Shown here piece by piece: positions 1 through 7,374 of a stretch of 22,131 nt of DNA (its first letter is position 1; the number at the start of each line of letters is the position of its first letter). The position numbers were made by a program, and so were the translations under genes. This stretch comes from Bacillota bacterium (lineage in GTDB: Bacteria; Eremiobacterota; SpSt-956; JAKJGF01): contig JAKPQU010000213.1 in assembly GCA_029555925.1 (NCBI GenBank), positions 1 through 22,131 on the forward strand. The letters are read 5' to 3'. The notes under the pieces are model-generated. The model was not told where the DNA came from. It ran no database searches and saw only the letters and a list, made by a program, of their open reading frames with translations.

Positions 1-1064
1 TCTTTTTCAAAGGCAGGACATATTCTTTTCAAAAATGGTATGTAATCATCCAGAAGTTTCTGTATCGAGTAATTCATATAAACGTTTCCCTGTTCAAGGT
101 ATTTTAATATATAAACCATGTTGGAGCCATCAAAATACTCGGAAGAAAATAATCTTGTATGTTCTACAACTTCAGAAAAAGGATAAGAAAGATCACAGCT
201 CTGAATTATATAATTATCACTCAGAGATCTATTTAATTCCAGAATTACAGAGAGTACATTCATATATTTTATTTCATTTAAATTCATGGCATATTCTACA
301 GGAAGGTCCTTTACCATTTTCATAAATGCAGGCAGAGGAACTGTTACAATGACTCTGTCAAAATTCAGAAAATCTCTGTCAGTGGAAACTCTTATACTGC
401 CGTCATGAGTAATGGAAATATTTTTAACAGCAGTGGCTGTTTTTATTGTACCGCCTTTGCCGGATATTTTCTCTCTCATGACTTCGAATATTCTTTGAAA
501 CCCTCCTCTGAGATATCCTATTTTTCTATGAATATTTCTATAACTGGCCCACAAATAAACAGCTCCCAGTTGATTGTAATCATTTTCAAATCTATTCTTA
601 AGAATGGGAGTCCAGAAAGACCGGAAAACTCCGGAACCGCCTGATGAACGGAGCCATTTTTCAGCACTTATACCTTCGAGAGATCTAAAATCTTTTATCC
701 GTCCGAGGCCTGTCATAGACAGGTAAAGCCTCATTTTATCGATCAAATTTAAAGTGCCTATAGAGAATACATCGCCCCTGCTGTTGAACGGATAAATAGC
801 CCTGGAGAATAACCCTCTCTTTATATCAGTCCACAGCAGTTCCGAAGAAAGTGATAATCTCTCTATAAGTTGTACGATATCATCATCAGACTCAAGTATA
901 TAATGATAATATTTTTCTAAAAAGCCACCTGCCAGGAGAAAGGAACCGGAAAAACCTCCCAGTTCTTTTTCCTTTTCAATTAATACCACACTGTGTCCTA
1001 ACTGTGCCAGATAATAGGCACAGGTAATACCGGTTATTCCACCGCCAATTATGCCTAATCTCAT
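1..1064 (-). CDS. FAD-dependent amine-oxidase/protoporphyrinogen-oxidase-like oxidoreductase (3' end cut by window)
   Basis: The minus strand is open from an ATG at 1064 to the window edge, giving about 354 residues without a stop; the C-terminus lies outside. The N-terminus is a Rossmann dinucleotide fold: IIGGGITG at residues 5-12, then the acidic end of beta-2 in VVLIEKEKELGG, which binds the FAD ribose. That layout, followed by a substrate domain with FWTPILKNRF and a loop GYLRGGFQRIFE, is typical of the NAD(P)-binding amine oxidase superfamily (protoporphyrinogen oxidase, phytoene desaturase, UDP-galactopyranose mutase relatives). I cannot name the substrate. No signal peptide is visible, so it is probably cytoplasmic or membrane-associated. 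The Shine-Dalgarno is weak (AAAAGAG about 13 bases upstream). It is separated from sepF by a 380-bp repeat-rich gap, so it may have its own promoter. FAD binding is confident, the specific function is not. Confidence 0.85.
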   Translation of the reverse strand, partial: MRLGIIGGGITGITCAYYLAQLGHSVVLIEKEKELGGFSGSFLLAGGFLEKYYHYILESDDDIVQLIERLSLSSELLWTDIKRGLFSRAIYPFNSRGDVFSIGTLNLIDKMRLYLSMTGLGRIKDFRSLEGISAEKWLRSSGGSGVFRSFWTPILKNRFENDYNQLGAVYLWASYRNIHRKIGYLRGGFQRIFEVMREKISGKGGTIKTATAVKNISITHDGSIRVSTDRDFLNFDRVIVTVPLPAFMKMVKDLPVEYAMNLNEIKYMNVLSVILELNRSLSDNYIIQSCDLSYPFSEVVEHTRLFSSEYFDGSNMVYILKYLEQGNVYMNYSIQKLLDDYIPFLKRICPAFEK

Positions 1065-1085
1065 AATATTTAAGAATCTCTTTTC

Positions 1086-1113
1086 GTGACGCGTGACGCG
1101 TGACGCGTGACGC
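1086..1113. repeat. Heptad tandem repeat, four copies of GTGACGC
   Basis: Four perfect head-to-tail 7-bp units lie 22 bp upstream of the oxidoreductase start codon. They are far more GC-rich than the surrounding DNA. Related but degenerate GTGACGC/CGTAACG units occur at 4005-4025 and 7294-7313. Confidence 0.9.
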
Positions 1114-1129
1114 GAAGATTATAATTAAT

Positions 1130-1325
1130 TGAAAATTCCTCTATCTCTAAATTATTTAGATAAATTGCCTCTACTTAATTTTCATCTAAACCTTTATTTT
1201 ACACCATTAAAAATGAAAATTCCTCTATCTCTAAATTATTTAGATAAATTGCCTCTACTTAATTTTCATCTAAACCTTTATTTTACACCATTAAAAATGA
1301 AAATTCCTCTATCTCTAAATTATTC
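1130..1325. repeat. 84-bp AT-rich tandem repeat, about 2.3 copies
   Basis: Copies begin at about 1130, 1214 and 1298; the first two are identical by eye and the third breaks off after ATTATT at 1324. Each unit contains an imperfect inverted repeat (TTTAGATAAATT facing AATTTTCATCTAAA) and looks built from two diverged halves that share AAATT-CCTCTA-CT-AATT. The period is a multiple of three and one plus-strand frame stays open through all copies, but it lacks an ATG start and a ribosome binding site, so I do not call a gene. Confidence 0.92.
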
Positions 1326-1444
1326 TTAAAAAAGAAAACAAAGGCCCCGTATAAAAGGAAAACCTGACTTTCTCAAACAAGAGAAAAAATCGAAGTTTTT
1401 AAAGAGCAGCATCTTCACATAAGTCAGATAAAAAATTCAACAGA

Positions 1445-1894
1445 TTACTTTAAGAAAAAATGTTCCTGAAGTTCTTTCTGTTCTTTTTTGGATGGAGGAA
1501 TTATTGAAATATTGCTGGGAGTAAACAGGAATATTTCTTCCTGGACTTTCTGGACATTACCTTCTAAAGCATAGGTTACACCGCTGATAAAATCTACAAT
1601 TCTTCTTGCCATTTCCTTTTCTGCCTTCTGCAGATTGACTATTATAGGCTTACGGCATTTAAGATTATCTGCTACTTCCCTTGCTTCATTAAGATCCATT
1701 GGTTCCATAATGACTATATTCTGCTGTTTTGCCGAAGGTAAACTTATTACGTTAGATTTCTGTCTTAATCTGCTTGACTGAAAGTCCTGAACGTCTTCTA
1801 TTTCTTCTTCTTCCTCGGCATCTGCCTCCATTTCAAAATCTTCCAGGGTAAAGAATTTCTTTATCTTACTTAAAATACCATTATTATCTGCCAT
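1445..1894 (-). CDS. sepF: SepF-family cell division protein (FtsZ membrane anchor)
   Basis: The protein has 149 residues, matching the usual SepF length of about 150. SepF binds FtsZ, polymerises into rings and ties the Z-ring to the membrane through an N-terminal amphipathic helix. Here the N-terminus (ILSKIKKFFTLEDFE) fits that helix, followed by an acidic linker (residues about 22-37). The SepF core then begins around residue 70 with VIMEPMDLNEAREVADNL, IIVNLQK and RIVDFISGVTYALEG, as in the family. I chose the ATG at 1894 because AGGAGG sits 10 bases upstream; an in-frame extension to 1954 would overlap yggS and adds nothing SepF-like. It lies 31 bp downstream of yggS and is very likely co-transcribed with it, as in ylmE-ylmF of Firmicutes. 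No other division gene is seen in the window. Confidence 0.93.
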   Translation of the reverse strand: MADNNGILSKIKKFFTLEDFEMEADAEEEEEIEDVQDFQSSRLRQKSNVISLPSAKQQNIVIMEPMDLNEAREVADNLKCRKPIIVNLQKAEKEMARRIVDFISGVTYALEGNVQKVQEEIFLFTPSNISIIPPSKKEQKELQEHFFLK

Positions 1895-1925
1895 ACTTTC
1901 TTCCCCTCCTTTTGTCGTGGTTCTC

Positions 1926-2591
1926 CTAATAGGTTCTAGGTCCAAATATACCACTCCCTATTCTAATTAAATTGGCACCTTCACTCAGGGCAACTTTATA
2001 ATCTCCTGTCATACCCATAGATAAATAATTCGCCTCAAAACCAAATTTTTCCTTTAATTCTATGGCAAGATCTTTTACTTTTCGAAAATAGGGTCTTGTA
2101 TCTTCAGGGTCAGGTAAAAAAGGAGCCATAGACATCAGTCCTCTCACTTTAACATGAGGAAGTTTTAAAATCTCTTCCACTTCCTCAAGATGGGCAGGAT
2201 TAAATCCCGTTCTGTTATCCCTCCCGGTAAAATCAATCTGTAATAAAATATCAAGAACTTTGCCTTTAACCCTGTCATTTAAAGCATGGGCAAGTTTAAA
2301 TTTATCCACACTCTGAACAAGGGAAAATCTCTCTGCTACCTTGCCGGCTTTATTTGTCTGAAGATGACCTATAAAATGCCACCTTAAAGGCAAATCCCGA
2401 AGTTCATCCATTTTATTTATTGCCTCCTGAAGATAATTTTCTCCGAAATCCCTTATACCGCAATCGTAGGCTTCTCTTATTCTTTCGGAAGAAACACCTT
2501 TGGTTACTCCGAGAAGGAGGACATCTCCCTCACATGTTTTATATTTTTCTATATCCTGTTTTATTCTATCTATGTTTTCTTTAATAGACAC
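1926..2591 (-). CDS. yggS: YggS/PLPBP-family pyridoxal phosphate homeostasis protein
   Basis: This is a single-domain alanine-racemase-fold protein that binds PLP and maintains vitamin B6 and amino/keto acid balance. Diagnostic motifs are GVTKGVS (the PLP Schiff-base lysine), DFGENYLQEA, WHFIGHLQTNK, GLMSMAPF, LSMGMTGDYKVA and IRIGSGIFGPR at the C-terminus. The frame remains open upstream to a GTG at 2639, but those 16 extra residues are encoded by heptad repeats and have no family counterpart, so I start at the GTG at 2591, where the family-like sequence SIKENIDRIKQDIEKY begins. No strong Shine-Dalgarno precedes either start, so this choice is moderately uncertain. The gene sits between the hlyD-like gene and sepF on the same strand, matching the ylm-type division cluster. 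Confidence 0.93.
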   Translation of the reverse strand: MSIKENIDRIKQDIEKYKTCEGDVLLLGVTKGVSSERIREAYDCGIRDFGENYLQEAINKMDELRDLPLRWHFIGHLQTNKAGKVAERFSLVQSVDKFKLAHALNDRVKGKVLDILLQIDFTGRDNRTGFNPAHLEEVEEILKLPHVKVRGLMSMAPFLPDPEDTRPYFRKVKDLAIELKEKFGFEANYLSMGMTGDYKVALSEGANLIRIGSGIFGPRTY

Positions 2592-2600
2592 CTTTTTCAA

Positions 2601-2664
2601 TGACCAGTGACCAGTAACCAGTGACCGGTAGATGGTCACCTGAACACTGATAACTGATCACTGC
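2601..2664. repeat. Heptad repeat array between the hlyD-like gene and yggS
   Basis: On the minus strand the units read CAGTGA, TCAGTTA, TCAGTGT, then GGTCACT, GGTTACT, GGTCACT, GGTCATT, keeping a 7-bp phase in two blocks. The TGA in the first unit (2658-2660 complement) is the stop codon of the hlyD-like gene. The second block is stop-free in the yggS frame and makes that gene appear extended at its 5' end. Confidence 0.88.
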
Positions 2665-3974
2665 TTAACCGTCACCGCCATTCCTTCTGTAATATCTCTT
2701 GAATCTACAATAACAAGTGCACCATCTTTAAGACCTTCTACAATAAACTGATTTCCGTCTTCAACCTTGACCCTTACAGGTGAAAATTTTGCCTTCTTAT
2801 CCCGGTCAACTATATATACTCCAACTTCGCCATTTTTCTCGACCCTGGAAGTCTTTGGAAGAGATACACCGTTAACCTTTGAAAGAAGTATTTCCATAGA
2901 AACTTCCCTTTTAATAAGCAATGGATTTTCCAGTTGTCTGGATCCAAGAACTACGAGAAGTTCAGAACCCTGAAGACCTTTATCGTAAACCTTCTCAACA
3001 GAACCTGCTATCTGTGTATGATATTCAGGGAACATTATGACTCTGTCTTCCTTGGTGTCGAGATAATCTTTATTATCACTCGAAACCCTGGTCAATATAT
3101 AATAGGGTAGTTCAATTAATTTAAAAATCTGTGAACCTGTTCCTACCTTCTGGCCATTTCTTATCTTCATAGGAGAAAGCTCTATTTTCGGAGTTTCCCA
3201 CAAAGGAGATTTCAAAATATTGTCAGGTGAAAGTTTTTGTTCATAACCATCAAAATAATAACTTACTACACCGTCATATTCAGCAGAAAAATCCGAAGAA
3301 ACATCTTTTTGCAATGTATTAATTATATTTCCGTTTTCCTTATCCAGCATATCGATTTTATTACTCATTTCCATCTGATATTTCCTGTGTTCTTCTTTTA
3401 AAGCCTGCCTCTTTAAAACTATTTCTTCTATTTCTTTTTCTACTGACCTGCTGTCATCGAGCTTAAAATTCAGTAAATTTTCTCTGAGTTTATCAATTTT
3501 TTTATTCAGAGCAAATATTAAGGTGCTATCCATTATTTTCCATCGACTGAGATGACGAAATCTGGACAGATTCAGTTTTACACCATTCTGCTTTATATCC
3601 ATCCTTCTTTTTTTCAATGTACTTTCAAGTTCATAATTATATACTTTAGCAACCGGGTCACCTTTTTTAACCTTCTGGCCATCGGTAGCTATCTGATGTA
3701 ATAAACCTTCCAGTCCCGAAGTAAAACTTTTTTCTTTCCGGAAAATCAGTCCGCGGCAACTGATAGTAAAAGGCACTTCTGTAAAATGAGCTTCTACTAC
3801 GGCAATCCCCCTGGGTGGAATAAACTTCGACAGAGCAAATTTCCCAAGAAGAAAAACGAGAAAAGCAACCAGTAATACCAGTATAAGACGGGAAGTGATT
3901 ATAGCCCATTTTAAAATTTTTCTTCTTGCTTTTCGGGCTTTCCGCCTCCTTTCACTGATCTTCCGAATTATCAA
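2658..3974 (-). CDS. HlyD-like single-pass membrane protein of the yggS-sepF neighbourhood
   Basis: The product has 438 residues. A strongly basic cytoplasmic N-terminus (residues 1-22, many Arg/Lys) precedes one transmembrane helix (about 24-47), placing the rest outside the membrane. Residues about 86-110 (GLLHQIATDGQKVKKGDPVA) form a biotinyl/lipoyl-like half-motif typical of HlyD/membrane-fusion proteins. An alpha-helical hairpin follows (about 115-220), then the second half-motif (DGVVSYY, about 234-240; NGQKVGTGSQIFKL, about 273-286) and a beta-barrel region. The start is TTG at 3974, with AAGGA about 11 bases upstream. The context with yggS and sepF, and the absence of a nearby transporter or outer membrane channel, suggest an envelope or division-linked role rather than efflux; that is inference. 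It ends in Lys-Gln-TGA, with the stop taken from a heptad repeat. Confidence 0.82.
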   Translation of the reverse strand: MIIRKISERRRKARKARRKILKWAIITSRLILVLLVAFLVFLLGKFALSKFIPPRGIAVVEAHFTEVPFTISCRGLIFRKEKSFTSGLEGLLHQIATDGQKVKKGDPVAKVYNYELESTLKKRRMDIKQNGVKLNLSRFRHLSRWKIMDSTLIFALNKKIDKLRENLLNFKLDDSRSVEKEIEEIVLKRQALKEEHRKYQMEMSNKIDMLDKENGNIINTLQKDVSSDFSAEYDGVVSYYFDGYEQKLSPDNILKSPLWETPKIELSPMKIRNGQKVGTGSQIFKLIELPYYILTRVSSDNKDYLDTKEDRVIMFPEYHTQIAGSVEKVYDKGLQGSELLVVLGSRQLENPLLIKREVSMEILLSKVNGVSLPKTSRVEKNGEVGVYIVDRDKKAKFSPVRVKVEDGNQFIVEGLKDGALVIVDSRDITEGMAVTVKQ

Positions 3975-3995
3975 ATAAAATCACGTCCTTAATTA

Positions 3996-4045
3996 TATGA
4001 AAATCGTAACGCATAGAGCGTAACGGGAGGACAGAGATTTTCATA
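3996..4045 (-). promoter_or_regulatory. Perfect 10-bp inverted repeat in the hlyD-like gene leader
   Basis: TATGAAAATC (3996-4005) and GATTTTCATA (4036-4045) are exact reverse complements separated by 30 bases. In the minus-strand transcript the second arm ends just before the ribosome binding site AAGGAC. It could be an operator, a leader hairpin or, less likely because no T-run follows, a terminator of the upstream gene. Confidence 0.5.
4005..4025. repeat. Three phased heptads of CGTAACG type
   Basis: CGTAACG occurs at 4005-4011 and again at 4019-4025 with one diverged unit (CATAGAG) between, so the 7-bp phase is kept. They lie in the loop of the inverted repeat upstream of the hlyD-like gene. 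Confidence 0.6.
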
Positions 4046-4074
4046 GTTGTGACTGAACATTATTTTAGTTACCT

Positions 4075-7000
4075 CTAAAGCCAGCTAAGCATACTATCTT
4101 CAGGCGGATTATCATCATCAGGTACATCCATTTTAGGTAATAAAAGTTCTTTATGCTTGAGAGCCTCTTCAGGTGTTATCTTACCTGATTTAACAAGTTC
4201 ATTCAGAGAATCTGAAAAACTCAATATTCCTTCATGATGGCCTTCTGATATAAGAGAATAAAGTTGTCCGTATTTTGTTTTGAATATCAGACTTCTCATA
4301 TCAGAGTCAGACCAGATTACTTCAAATATAGGCATACTATCTGCCTTATCCAGCCTTACAAGTTTCTGACTGATTATGCCTTTAAAATTGGAGGCAAAAA
4401 TATGACGGAAATAATGTTGATCTCTGCCTGTATAGAGACTTAAAAATCTTTCTATTGCCTGAACGGAATTTGTAGCACGAACCATACAGATAATAAGTTT
4501 TCCTGCTTCTGCGGCAACATTGACAAGCTCTACAGTCTGGCTGTCTTTAACTTCTCCTACCACTATAACATCAGGGTCCTGTTGTATGGCTTCATAAAGA
4601 GCACTGTAAAAAGAAGGTGTATCCACTCCGACTTCCCTCTGAGATATTATACTTTTTCTGTCTCTGTAAAGAAATTCTATCGGATCTTCTATTGTTATTA
4701 TGTGCTGCTTCTTCGTTTGATTTATGAAGTTTATTATAGAAGCAACAGTAGTAGATTTACCTGCTCCTGTAGGACCGCTGATAAGAATAATGCCTGATTT
4801 CATGTCAAATATCTTCTTTATTTCGTCTACAGGCAGTCCCAGTTTCTCGAAGGTTGGCATTTCGACATGCATCATTCTTATAGCTGCACTGACCATACCT
4901 TTTTCATAAAAAGCATTGACACGAAAACGCATTCCTCCGGGAATAGAATAGGAAAAACTCAAATTCCTCTCATGCTTAAAACAAGTCCTCTGGGAAGATT
5001 TCATGACACCTGCTATAAGACGAAGGGTATCTCTCTCTGTAAGTGCCTGAGCTCCTACCGGTATCAGGCTGCCTTCGAGTCGAACATAGGGAGGACTCCC
5101 TACTTTCAAATGAAGATCAGATGCTTTATGCTCTACAAGAACAAGGAGAAGATCATCCAGATCCAGGGGAAGTTCTGATTCATCCGGGACTTCGAGTTCT
5201 TCAACCTGAATGGAAGGAGTTACAGCAGTCTGAGCAATCCTTCCGTAGCCATCTTTTAACTTACTATCTATACCGGATACTTCCTGTTTCAATTCATCTA
5301 TTCTTGAAATAAATTGTCTGGCTTCGATTGAAGCCTTATTTATCTTTTCAAATACTTCCTCCGGTACATCAACGGCTTTAGCCTTCTGCAATGCCATTTC
5401 CAGTAAAACTTCCGCTTTATTTTCAACCTTACCTATATTAGCCTCTGTAGAATTTATTCTTTCCGTAAGATTCTCTAACAGTTCCATGGCTTTTTGTGAA
5501 CGTTCCAGAGCAGTGGAGGTAGCAATGTTAAGTTTATCAAAATTCTGCTCCGACTGACTGGCCTGTTCAAAAGCATGTTCTGATTTACTTAAAATGTCAT
5601 TAAATTTGCTCAGAGCATCAGAAAGCTTTTGCTCTGTATGTGCCACTTCCGTCGAAGCTCTGCCGGTAATCTCCTGTATATTTCCTGTCGCACTCTCTAT
5701 AGCCGAACATCTTTCCTCACAAGATCGAAGTTTTTCCAGCATTTCAGAAAAGTTTTTGTCTGCCGAATGAATTTTTTCTGACACATCGGAAAGAATCTTC
5801 AGAGAGTTTTCTGCTTTTTCTTCGGAAGCTTTAGATTTGGCAAAAGCCTGTTCTGATTTTAATAAGTGCTTATCAATAGTGGATTTAAAATCATTTTTTC
5901 TGGCATGGAGTTTTTCCAGTTCCACCTTTATCTCCGCCACTTCTTTAGAAGAAGAACTGGCGCTGAGATGGGCTTCTTTTATAACATTTGATAATGCATC
6001 AATCTGTTTTGCAAATTCTTCCCCTCTCTTACAGGCACCATCGGCTGCATCCATAGCACGTTGAAATTTCCCCATAGCTTCACCGGAAATCTGTTCAATT
6101 TTTGACAATACATCCTGACCATTCTGAAGTATATCACTCAGTTCTTTTTTATAATTCTCAATAGATGATAAAATCTCTTCACTTTTTGAAAAGATCTGAC
6201 CTGTATTTGCCATTATTTCATCCATTTTGGCAGATGCATCTGTTGCAGTGGACGCTGCCCTCTGTGCTTCAACAATAGCAAATCCTATTCTTGTAATAAC
6301 TTCGGTAGACTGTTTTTCTGCAATTTTTGCTTTTTCCAGGGCTTTATTAAATTTATCCTGATTACTTATGAGTAAATCTTTTGAAACCGGGTCTGTAACA
6401 CCTTTTACCAGTTCAACTTTAGCCAGTCCGTCAGAAATACCCCTTTCCATCATTTTTATTAACATCTGTTCTTCTTCTTCTATCTTTTCTTTTAAAAAGG
6501 ATAAAAATTCATCTTTAACAGGTATTTTATCCTGAATAGCGGCTATTTCTTCTTGAAGAGCAGTCCTGAGATTGGCATGTTTAAGATCATCGGAAGATGA
6601 TGAAGATTTAATATTTTCAACAATAGACATGAGTTTTTCTTCAACATTGCTGATTTTTTCATTTACTTTATGTTCTATAGACGATAATATGTGTGTTTCA
6701 TCCACCTGAGAGGGGGGCTGAGATGAAGAAAGAGAAGCTTTCAATCTTGTTTCTATATCTTTTGTTCTTTTTTCAACTTCCGCTATGATACTATCGGAAA
6801 GTTGAGATAAAAGTTCATCTGTCTGCAAAGCAGGTACATCAAAGACATCTTCCCTCTCCTCTATAGATTCCAGTTCCACATGACCAGCTGTAAATGGAGT
6901 TCTTTCAGAATCAATAGAAGATTTATCGCCCAGTCCTGCTCTGGCTTTCAAAGATTCTATAACTTTTCTGGCAGGAGATTCGACTTCTGATGTTTTGGCT

Positions 7001-7248
7001 ACAACCATACCTGTTTCTACATCTACCGAAGGTACAGGTTCATCGCCTTCACCGAAATTATCCCACACAAGATCTTCATCAGCCATTTCGTCAAAAGACA
7101 AATCCTCCCAGTCTTCATCTATATCATCAATTATATCATCAAAATCATCACCCTCATCATTCTCTTCAGATACGGAATCCATATCTTTATATTTTTCATC
7201 GGATTTTTTCTTTCCACCTTTTTTAGGTCCCTTCCCCTTTTTACTCAC
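4075..7248 (-). CDS. Coiled-coil protein with C-terminal PilT-like (probably inactive) ATPase domain
   Basis: The product has 1057 residues. Residues 1-20 are Lys/Gly-rich, 20-70 strongly acidic, and about 150-670 predicted helical coiled coil with Ala/Lys/Glu/Ser-rich repeats. Residues about 693-1037 are a PilT-type secretion ATPase beginning LPLDLDDLLLVLVEHKASDL. Walker A GPTGAGKST (825-833, K831), the Asp box TIEDPIEF (E854, D855) and Walker B DPDVIVVGEVKD (E899) are present. The His box is broken: where PilT has GHLVF and (T/I)H, this protein has GKLIICMVRAT, so Lys917 and Arg924 replace the two conserved histidines. ATP binding looks possible, normal hydrolysis doubtful. The domain is plainly a paralogue of the next gene upstream and both end in Trp-Leu. 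No signal peptide is seen, so cytoplasmic. The start is GTG with AAGGA 10 bases upstream. It may be a scaffold or regulatory partner for the intact PilT in a hetero-ring; that is inference. Confidence 0.85.
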   Translation of the reverse strand: MSKKGKGPKKGGKKKSDEKYKDMDSVSEENDEGDDFDDIIDDIDEDWEDLSFDEMADEDLVWDNFGEGDEPVPSVDVETGMVVAKTSEVESPARKVIESLKARAGLGDKSSIDSERTPFTAGHVELESIEEREDVFDVPALQTDELLSQLSDSIIAEVEKRTKDIETRLKASLSSSQPPSQVDETHILSSIEHKVNEKISNVEEKLMSIVENIKSSSSSDDLKHANLRTALQEEIAAIQDKIPVKDEFLSFLKEKIEEEEQMLIKMMERGISDGLAKVELVKGVTDPVSKDLLISNQDKFNKALEKAKIAEKQSTEVITRIGFAIVEAQRAASTATDASAKMDEIMANTGQIFSKSEEILSSIENYKKELSDILQNGQDVLSKIEQISGEAMGKFQRAMDAADGACKRGEEFAKQIDALSNVIKEAHLSASSSSKEVAEIKVELEKLHARKNDFKSTIDKHLLKSEQAFAKSKASEEKAENSLKILSDVSEKIHSADKNFSEMLEKLRSCEERCSAIESATGNIQEITGRASTEVAHTEQKLSDALSKFNDILSKSEHAFEQASQSEQNFDKLNIATSTALERSQKAMELLENLTERINSTEANIGKVENKAEVLLEMALQKAKAVDVPEEVFEKINKASIEARQFISRIDELKQEVSGIDSKLKDGYGRIAQTAVTPSIQVEELEVPDESELPLDLDDLLLVLVEHKASDLHLKVGSPPYVRLEGSLIPVGAQALTERDTLRLIAGVMKSSQRTCFKHERNLSFSYSIPGGMRFRVNAFYEKGMVSAAIRMMHVEMPTFEKLGLPVDEIKKIFDMKSGIILISGPTGAGKSTTVASIINFINQTKKQHIITIEDPIEFLYRDRKSIISQREVGVDTPSFYSALYEAIQQDPDVIVVGEVKDSQTVELVNVAAEAGKLIICMVRATNSVQAIERFLSLYTGRDQHYFRHIFASNFKGIISQKLVRLDKADSMPIFEVIWSDSDMRSLIFKTKYGQLYSLISEGHHEGILSFSDSLNELVKSGKITPEEALKHKELLLPKMDVPDDDNPPEDSMLSWL

Positions 7249-7293
7249 TTACATCACTTCCTTTGTAAAACTATGAGATCCTTCTTTATATTT

Positions 7294-7313
7294 GTGACGC
7301 GTGAAACGCGTAA
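7294..7313. repeat. Degenerate heptads of GTGACGC type
   Basis: GTGACGC, GTGAAAC and GCGTAAT follow each other in 7-bp phase in the 126-bp gap between the two PilT-like genes. They are a worn copy of the GTGACGC array at 1086-1113. I see no promoter in this gap. Confidence 0.55.
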
Positions 7314-7374
7314 TAACATACCGGGTGCAGAGTTAAAATATTATAACAATAATGTTTACTAAAGGCAATACTAC

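Larger units (their letters stand above)
1065..1444. other. 380-bp repeat-filled intergenic region between sepF and the FAD oxidoreductase
   Basis: This is the longest gap in the window. It holds four heptads next to the oxidoreductase start (1086-1113), 2.3 copies of an 84-bp AT-rich repeat (1130-1325), and about 120 bp of unique sequence (1326-1444) in which I see no gene, no convincing rho-independent terminator and no clear promoter. The small inverted repeat TTTCTC/GAGAAA near 1373-1388 is too weak to call a terminator. Confidence 0.7.

Noticed and set aside
1085..1326. Possible CRISPR array from repeated units
   Set aside because: The units are head-to-tail with no unique spacers and no cas genes are nearby.
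1129..1329. Open frame of 66 codons across the 84-bp repeats
   Set aside because: It starts with TTG, has no ribosome binding site, and consists wholly of the tandem repeat, so it is treated as a repeat, not a gene.
1340..1395. Terminator after sepF
   Set aside because: Only short A/T-rich or 6-bp stems are found and none is followed by a T-run on the minus strand.
1895..1954. N-terminal extension of SepF to a start at 1954
   Set aside because: It would overlap yggS and run through the AGGAGG site that serves the ATG at 1894.
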